This document shows positions 59,751 through 64,000 of a stretch of 64,000 nucleotides of DNA, in pieces. Position 1 is the first letter of the stretch. Each line of letters begins with the position of its first letter. This stretch comes from Streptomyces sp. Go-475. GTDB lineage: Bacteria; Actinomycetota; Actinomycetes; Streptomycetales; Streptomycetaceae. A model generated the notes under the pieces. The model was given only the letters and a program-made list of their open reading frames with translations, did not search any database and was not told where the DNA came from. Where the stretch lies: NCBI RefSeq assembly GCF_003330845.1, contig NZ_CP026121.1:1612001-1676000 (forward strand), written 5' to 3'. Made by a program: the position numbers and the translations under genes.

Positions 59751-60533
59751 GTGCCGCGCATGCTCGACGTCAGCGACGAGGTACGCGCCGAGATCGGCGA
59801 CGAAGAAGCCGACCGCCTGCTCGCCGGAGAGACCGCCCCGGGCAGTTACGACTGCACGTCCTGCCGCACCCCGGGCGACTCCGAGCAGGAGCGCACCAGC
59901 ACCGTCCTGTTCATCGGGGACGAGACCGCCGTCCTCGCCTTCGCCCACGCCGGCTGCCTGCCCTCGCAGGTCGTCCAGGTCACCGAGGAGCAGCTCCGGG
60001 GCGCCGTGAAGTCCATCACCGGCGACACCGTCGACCTGGAGCCCGACAAGGTGGTGCCCGAGCAGGCGGTGCTCGGCGTCACCAGCGGACTGGTCCTGAT
60101 CGGCGGGGAGTTGCACCCGGCCCTGGTGGTGGAGCCGACCGCGCCCATCGCCCGGCCCGGCACGACCGGCGCCGGCGACGACTTCCTGCCGCTGCTGATC
60201 GAGCAGGGCTTCATGCCGCTGCCCGAGCTGTCCGCCGTACCGCCGGTGCTGCACGGCTGGTCGGTACTGCTCGCGGTGGGCCGGCTGCACGCGGTGCTCC
60301 AGCCCGGCAGCAACGGCGGCCAGCCGGTGGCCTGGTGGCAGGCGCACCAGCCGCTGCAGGTCACCGAGGGCTGGCGGGCGGCCGCCAACAAGCACCAGCA
60401 GGTGCTGATGTTCGCCGCGCCGGTCGGCTCGATCGGCCGCCAGCCGCGCGAGGACCTGCTGCGGGACGCACTGGACAAGGCGGCGGCCAACGGACAGCTC
60501 GTCGGTGCGGCGCTGCCCCTGGCCGGCACCTGA
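59751..60533 (+). CDS. Conserved actinobacterial protein of unknown function
   Basis: The 260-aa protein starts at a GTG with GGGAG upstream (PRMLDVSDEVRAEIGDEEADRLLAG). It has a CTSC pair near residue 35 with another Cys (HAGC) about 35 residues on, which might bind metal. Two alpha/beta halves follow (VLFIGDETAVLAFAHAG and GGELHPALVVEPTAP...LLIEQGFMPL). It is soluble, with no signal peptide. I recognise it as a type of Streptomyces hypothetical protein but cannot assign a function. Confidence 0.7.
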   Translation: MPRMLDVSDEVRAEIGDEEADRLLAGETAPGSYDCTSCRTPGDSEQERTSTVLFIGDETAVLAFAHAGCLPSQVVQVTEEQLRGAVKSITGDTVDLEPDKVVPEQAVLGVTSGLVLIGGELHPALVVEPTAPIARPGTTGAGDDFLPLLIEQGFMPLPELSAVPPVLHGWSVLLAVGRLHAVLQPGSNGGQPVAWWQAHQPLQVTEGWRAAANKHQQVLMFAAPVGSIGRQPREDLLRDALDKAAANGQLVGAALPLAGT

Positions 60534-60619
60534 GCCGCGTGTCACCCGCGTGGGCGGCAGCCCTGCGAAAGCCGTAACCGGGGCCGCATCCCTTGACCCG
60601 CGGGGTCGTTTGGACATAC

Positions 60620-61012
60620 GTGCACGCATACGACGTTCCCCGCCGCCAGTCCTTCTCGTCGGTCCCCTCCGCGCGGTCGGCCCAGGACTCCCAGGGCGGC
60701 CCATCGGCCACGCCGATCTATGACGCGCTCTACGCCGAGTACGTCAAGTCCTTCCGCGCACTGCCCGGCGACCGCAGCGGCGAGGAGAAGCTGGGCTTCA
60801 CCGCCTTCGGGAACATTCCGCACAGTACGGGCTCGTACAGCAGTTCATACGGCAGCTCGTACAGCGCCTACAGCGCGGGGGCGCAGAGCGCCCGGCACAC
60901 TGCCGGACAGCAGCCGCAATGGCAGCGTGTCGGGACGATCGGCTCGCACGGCGGCCCGGGCATGCACCACGTGCCCGCCGCACTGCCGCCGGGCCGGCGC
61001 AGCGGCGTCTGA
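60620..61012 (+). CDS. Conserved hypothetical protein, low-complexity Ser/Tyr-rich
   Basis: The 130-aa product contains PIYDALYAEYVKSFRALPGDRSGEEKLGFTAFG, then a Ser/Tyr/Gly tract (STGSYSSSYGSSYSAYSAG), ending MHHVPAALPPGRR. The start is uncertain: GTG at 60620, or TTG at 60593. TTGACC at 60593 and TACGTG 18 bp on look like a promoter, which argues against the earlier start. It resembles uncharacterised Streptomyces proteins. The tyrosine repeats are unusual. Confidence 0.6.
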   Translation: MHAYDVPRRQSFSSVPSARSAQDSQGGPSATPIYDALYAEYVKSFRALPGDRSGEEKLGFTAFGNIPHSTGSYSSSYGSSYSAYSAGAQSARHTAGQQPQWQRVGTIGSHGGPGMHHVPAALPPGRRSGV

Positions 61013-61028
61013 GCGAGCACCGCACAGA

Positions 61029-61062
61029 GGAAGGGGCGGCCCCGTCGGGGGCCGCCCCTTCC
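61029..61062. terminator. Bidirectional terminator before der
   Basis: GGAAGGGGCGGCCCC (61029-61043) is perfectly complementary to GGGGCCGCCCCTTCC (61048-61062) with a 4-nt GTCG loop. It lies between the convergent stops at 61012 and 61076. Confidence 0.87.
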
Positions 61063-61075
61063 CCTTCCTGCTTCG

Positions 61076-62551
61076 CTACTTCTTCTTGCCGCGCTTCTCG
61101 CGCACCCGCACAGAGATGTGGATCGGCGTCCCCTCGAAGCCGAACTCCTCGCGCAGGCGGCGCTCGATGAAGCGCCGGTAGCCCGCCTCGATGAAGCCGG
61201 AGGCGAACAGCACGAACCGCGGCGGCTTGGTGCCCGCCTGGGTGCCGAACAGGATGCGCGGCTGCTTGCCGCCCCGGACCGGATGCGGGTGGGCGGCGAC
61301 CAGTTCGCCGAGGAAGGCGTTCAGCCGGCCCGTCGGGACCCGGGTCTCCCAGCCCGCCAGGGCCGTCTCGATCGCCGGGACCAGCTTCTCCATGTGCCGC
61401 CCGGTGCGCGCCGAGACGTTCACCCGGGGCGCCCACGCCACCTGGCCGAGCTCCGTCTCGATCTCCCGCTCCAGGTAGTAGCGGCGCTCCTCGTCGAGGG
61501 TGTCCCACTTGTTGAACGCCAGGACGATCGCGCGGCCCGCCTCGACGGCCATGGTGACGATGCGCTGGTCCTGCACCGAGATGGACTCGGCGGCGTCGAT
61601 GAGGATGACCGCCACCTCGGCCTTCTCGACGGCGGCGGCCGTGCGCAGCGAGGCGTAGTAGTCGGCGCCCTGCTGGAGGTGGACGCGCTTGCGGATGCCG
61701 GCGGTGTCGACGAACTTCCAGGTGACTCCGCCGAGTTCGATCAGCTCGTCGACCGGGTCGCGGGTGGTTCCGGCCAGCTCGTTGACGACGACGCGCTCCT
61801 CGCCCGCCACCTTGTTCAGCAGGGAGGACTTGCCGACGTTCGGGCGGCCGATCAGGGCGATGCGGCGCGGGCCGCCGATGCCGCCCCCGCCGAACGTCTC
61901 GCGCGGCGCCTCGGGCAGCACCTCCAGGACCTGGTCGAGCATGTCGCCCGTACCGCGGCCGTGCAGCGCGGAGACCGGGTACGGCTCCCCCAGCCCCAGC
62001 GACCACAGGTACGCCGCGTCGGCCTCGCCGCTCGGGCCGTCCACCTTGTTGGCGCACAGCACGACCGGCTTGCCGGCCTTGCGCAGCAGCCGGACGACGG
62101 CCTCGTCGGTGTCGGTGGCGCCGACCTTGGCGTCGACGACGAACACGACCGCGTCGGCGGCCTCGATGGCGTACTCGGCCTGGGCGGCCACGGAGGCGTC
62201 GATGCCGAGGACGTCCTGCTCCCAGCCGCCGGTGTCGACGACCTTGAAGCGGCGGCCCGCCCACTCGGCCTCGTACGTCACCCTGTCACGGGTGACACCC
62301 GGCTTGTCCTCGACGACCGCCTCGCGGCGGCCGATGATGCGGTTCACCAGGGTCGACTTGCCGACATTGGGGCGGCCGACGACGGCGAGCACGGGCAGCG
62401 GGCCGTGGCCCGCCGCCTCGATGGCGCCCTCGACGTCCTCGAGGTCGAAGCCCTCCTCCGCGGCGAGCTCCATGAACTCCGCGTACTCGGCGTCGCCGAG
62501 CGCCCCGTGGTCGTGCTCGTGCGCGCCCTCGGGCTGGATGTGGTCGTTCAT
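61076..62551 (-). CDS. der: Ribosome biogenesis GTPase Der (EngA)
   Basis: The 491-aa protein has two GTPase domains with P-loops GRPNVGKST at 59-67 and GRPNVGKSS at 235-243, and a C-terminal KH-like domain ending in a Lys/Arg tail (REKRGKKK). Der assists 50S ribosomal subunit assembly and is essential. An acidic, His-containing N-terminal extension of about 50 residues ([20 protein letters not shown]) precedes the first domain, as in other actinobacteria. It is the third gene of the cmk-plsC-der unit, 63 bp after plsC. Confidence 0.97.
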   Translation of the reverse strand: MNDHIQPEGAHEHDHGALGDAEYAEFMELAAEEGFDLEDVEGAIEAAGHGPLPVLAVVGRPNVGKSTLVNRIIGRREAVVEDKPGVTRDRVTYEAEWAGRRFKVVDTGGWEQDVLGIDASVAAQAEYAIEAADAVVFVVDAKVGATDTDEAVVRLLRKAGKPVVLCANKVDGPSGEADAAYLWSLGLGEPYPVSALHGRGTGDMLDQVLEVLPEAPRETFGGGGIGGPRRIALIGRPNVGKSSLLNKVAGEERVVVNELAGTTRDPVDELIELGGVTWKFVDTAGIRKRVHLQQGADYYASLRTAAAVEKAEVAVILIDAAESISVQDQRIVTMAVEAGRAIVLAFNKWDTLDEERRYYLEREIETELGQVAWAPRVNVSARTGRHMEKLVPAIETALAGWETRVPTGRLNAFLGELVAAHPHPVRGGKQPRILFGTQAGTKPPRFVLFASGFIEAGYRRFIERRLREEFGFEGTPIHISVRVREKRGKKK

Positions 62552-62614
62552 GAAGTCCGTACCTCGTTCATCGTGGTGGTCGGTGGAGTACCCGCTGTCG
62601 TCCGGGCTGATCCA

Positions 62615-63274
62615 CTACTCAAGTGTCGCCTGGCGCCTGGTGAGGCGCCTGGCGTTTTCCAGGTGGGCGGCCAGCTGCTTCTGTATGCGCCCGGTCGCCT
62701 CGTCGAGCGCCTTGCGCGTACGGCGGCCGCTGCCGTCGCCGGCCTCGAAGGGCTCGCCGAAGACGACGTCGACGCGCGAGCGCAGCGGAGGCAGCGCCTT
62801 TATCAACCGTCCCGGCCGGTCGGAACTTCCCAGCACGGCGACCGGCACGATCGGGGCACCACTGCGCACCGCGAAGTAGGCGAGCCCGGCGCGCAGCGAG
62901 GCGAAGTCACCCTCGCCCCGGGTGCCCTCCGGGAAGATGCCGAGCACGCCGCCGTTGTCCAGGACGCCGAGCGCCCGGGTGATCGCTGTGCGGTCGGTGG
63001 TGTCGCGGTCCACCTTCAGCTGGCCGATGCCGGTCAGGAACGGGTCGAGCGGGCCGACGAACGCCTCCTTCTTGATCAGGAAGTGCGTCGGCCGGGGCGC
63101 CACGCCCATGACCATCGGGCCGTCGATGTTGTGGGAGTGGTTGACCGCGAGGATCACCGGCCCGCTCGTGGGCACCCGCCAGGCGCCCAGCACCCGCGGC
63201 TTCCACAGCCCGTACATCAGGCCGACGCCGATGCGCCGCCCGACCTCGGCGCCCTTTTCCGAAGGGAGACTCAC
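62615..63274 (-). CDS. plsC: 1-acyl-sn-glycerol-3-phosphate acyltransferase-like protein (PlsC family)
   Basis: The 219-aa protein carries the acyltransferase motifs HSHNID (H46-x4-D51, catalytic) and FPEGTR (114-119, glycerol-phosphate binding), plus a membrane-associating N-terminus. It acylates lysophosphatidate or a similar lipid at the membrane. The GTG at 63274 overlaps the cmk stop (GTGA). The cmk-plsC-der order is common in actinobacteria. Confidence 0.92.
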   Translation of the reverse strand: MSLPSEKGAEVGRRIGVGLMYGLWKPRVLGAWRVPTSGPVILAVNHSHNIDGPMVMGVAPRPTHFLIKKEAFVGPLDPFLTGIGQLKVDRDTTDRTAITRALGVLDNGGVLGIFPEGTRGEGDFASLRAGLAYFAVRSGAPIVPVAVLGSSDRPGRLIKALPPLRSRVDVVFGEPFEAGDGSGRRTRKALDEATGRIQKQLAAHLENARRLTRRQATLE

Positions 63275-63951
63275 TTCCCGGCCCGCTTCTCCTCGACGAG
63301 CGTGACGACGCACTCGATGACCTGGGCCAGCGTGAGCTCGGTGGTGTCCACCTCGACGGCGTCGTCCGCCTTGGCGAGCGGGGAGGTCTTGCGGCTGGAG
63401 TCGGCGGCGTCGCGCTTGATCAGGGCCTCGCGGGTGGAGTGCACGTCGGCGCCCTTCAGCTCACCGCTGCGCCGGGCGGCGCGCGCCTCCGCGGAGGCGG
63501 TGAGGAAGATCTTCAGGTCGGCGTCCGGCAGCACGGTCGTGCCGATGTCCCGGCCCTCGACCACGATGCCGTTCTCCGCGGAGGCCGCGATCGAGCGCTG
63601 CAGCTCGGTGATCCGGGCCCGCACCTCGGGCACCGCGCTGACCGCGCTGACCTTGGAGGTGACTTCCTGGGTGCGGATCGGGCCGGCCACGTCGACGCCG
63701 TCGACGGTGATGGTGGGGGCCTGCGGGTCGGTGCCGGAGACGATCTCGGGCTTGCCGGCCGCGGCGGCGATCGCGGCGGGGTCGTCGATGTCGATGCCGT
63801 TGTTCACCATCCACCAGGTGATCGCCCGGTACTGGGCGCCGGTGTCCAGGTAGCTCAGCCCGAGCTGTGCCGCCACGGCCTTCGAGGTGCTCGACTTGCC
63901 CGTGCCGGAGGGGCCGTCGATGGCGACAATCACTGGCGTGGCGCTTTCCAC
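63271..63951 (-). CDS. cmk: Cytidylate kinase
   Basis: The 226-aa protein has the P-loop GPSGTGKSS (13-21), the LSYLDTGAQYRAITWW segment, and the VVEGRDIGTTVLPDADLKIFLTASAEARAARR CMP-binding and lid region, all typical of Cmk. It phosphorylates CMP and dCMP to diphosphates. A GTG start is used; only 49 bp of upstream sequence remain in the window and no further gene is visible there. Confidence 0.96.
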   Translation of the reverse strand: MESATPVIVAIDGPSGTGKSSTSKAVAAQLGLSYLDTGAQYRAITWWMVNNGIDIDDPAAIAAAAGKPEIVSGTDPQAPTITVDGVDVAGPIRTQEVTSKVSAVSAVPEVRARITELQRSIAASAENGIVVEGRDIGTTVLPDADLKIFLTASAEARAARRSGELKGADVHSTREALIKRDAADSSRKTSPLAKADDAVEVDTTELTLAQVIECVVTLVEEKRAGK

Positions 63952-64000
63952 AGTGGGGGACCTTCCTGGACCGGGCTGGCGGGGTGGGGGCGCGACTGCC

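Overview
The window is high-GC actinobacterial chromosome. Codon third positions are almost all G/C, GTG and TTG starts are common, ATGA/GTGA start-stop overlaps are frequent, and several genes look leaderless (TANNNT about 7 nt before the start codon). Secreted streptogrisins, a subtilisin with an I9 propeptide, an AA10 lytic monooxygenase carrying an LAXTG sorting signal, a SepF paralogue and a SigK/RskA pair all point to Streptomyces. I see no rRNA, tRNA, CRISPR array, prophage or intact insertion sequence. The region reads as core-to-intermediate chromosome with a few decayed genes.

Layout. 1-5.3 kb: MFS and CitMHS transporters, a molybdopterin oxidoreductase, a TetR regulator and a lipoprotein. 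6.1-9.5 kb: homogentisate dioxygenase with a GntR regulator, then a stand-alone type ISP specificity-like protein. 9.5-12.0 kb: TetR and a divergent DrrAB-type exporter with two matching palindromes. 12.2-19.1 kb: an ECF sigma factor and its RskA-like anti-sigma factor, divergent from a DUF4331 protein, a TPR membrane protein and a NicO/RcnA-type metal transporter. 19.1-23.2 kb: Ser/Thr kinase, SGNH esterase, S8 protease. 23.6-26.3 kb: a translationally coupled cassette of two GT2 glycosyltransferases and a polysaccharide deacetylase. 26.3-32.1 kb: AAA ATPase, DUF72, GntR, GNAT, DUF402, a methyltransferase with two PafBC-like promoter motifs, a 44-aa small protein and a second GNAT.

32.3-35.3 kb: wall-anchored LPMO, secreted lipase, and a MarR/cupin pair with twin operators. 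35.3-39.9 kb: DnaE2 and an ImuB-like inactive Y-family protein, coupled and preceded by a LexA-like SOS box. 40-44 kb: ABC-2/YhgE-like membrane protein, two streptogrisins, and a frameshifted ORF. 44.4-50.1 kb: SepF-like protein, acyl-CoA dehydrogenase, DHA2 MFS pump, a 5'-truncated mannosyltransferase remnant, PAP2 phosphatase and I78 inhibitor. 50.5-53.2 kb: orphan cytochrome oxidase subunit I with an antisense-overlapping WYL regulator. 53.2-59.1 kb: a branched-chain amino-acid type ABC system whose two permeases and one ATPase are fused into one 889-aa protein, linked by a 26-codon bridging ORF to a second ATPase. 59.1-64 kb: an Rpf-like remnant, two conserved hypotheticals, and the core cmk-plsC-der operon.

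The strongest candidates for new biology are three. First, the fused Liv system: its sequence predicts one canonical and one degenerate ATP site. Second, the SigK/RskA-DUF4331-TPR-NicO neighbourhood, which looks like an envelope metal-homeostasis module. Third, the operator architectures: TetR twin sites partly inside the drrA ORF, twin MarR sites, tandem PafBC-type promoters and the dnaE2 SOS box.
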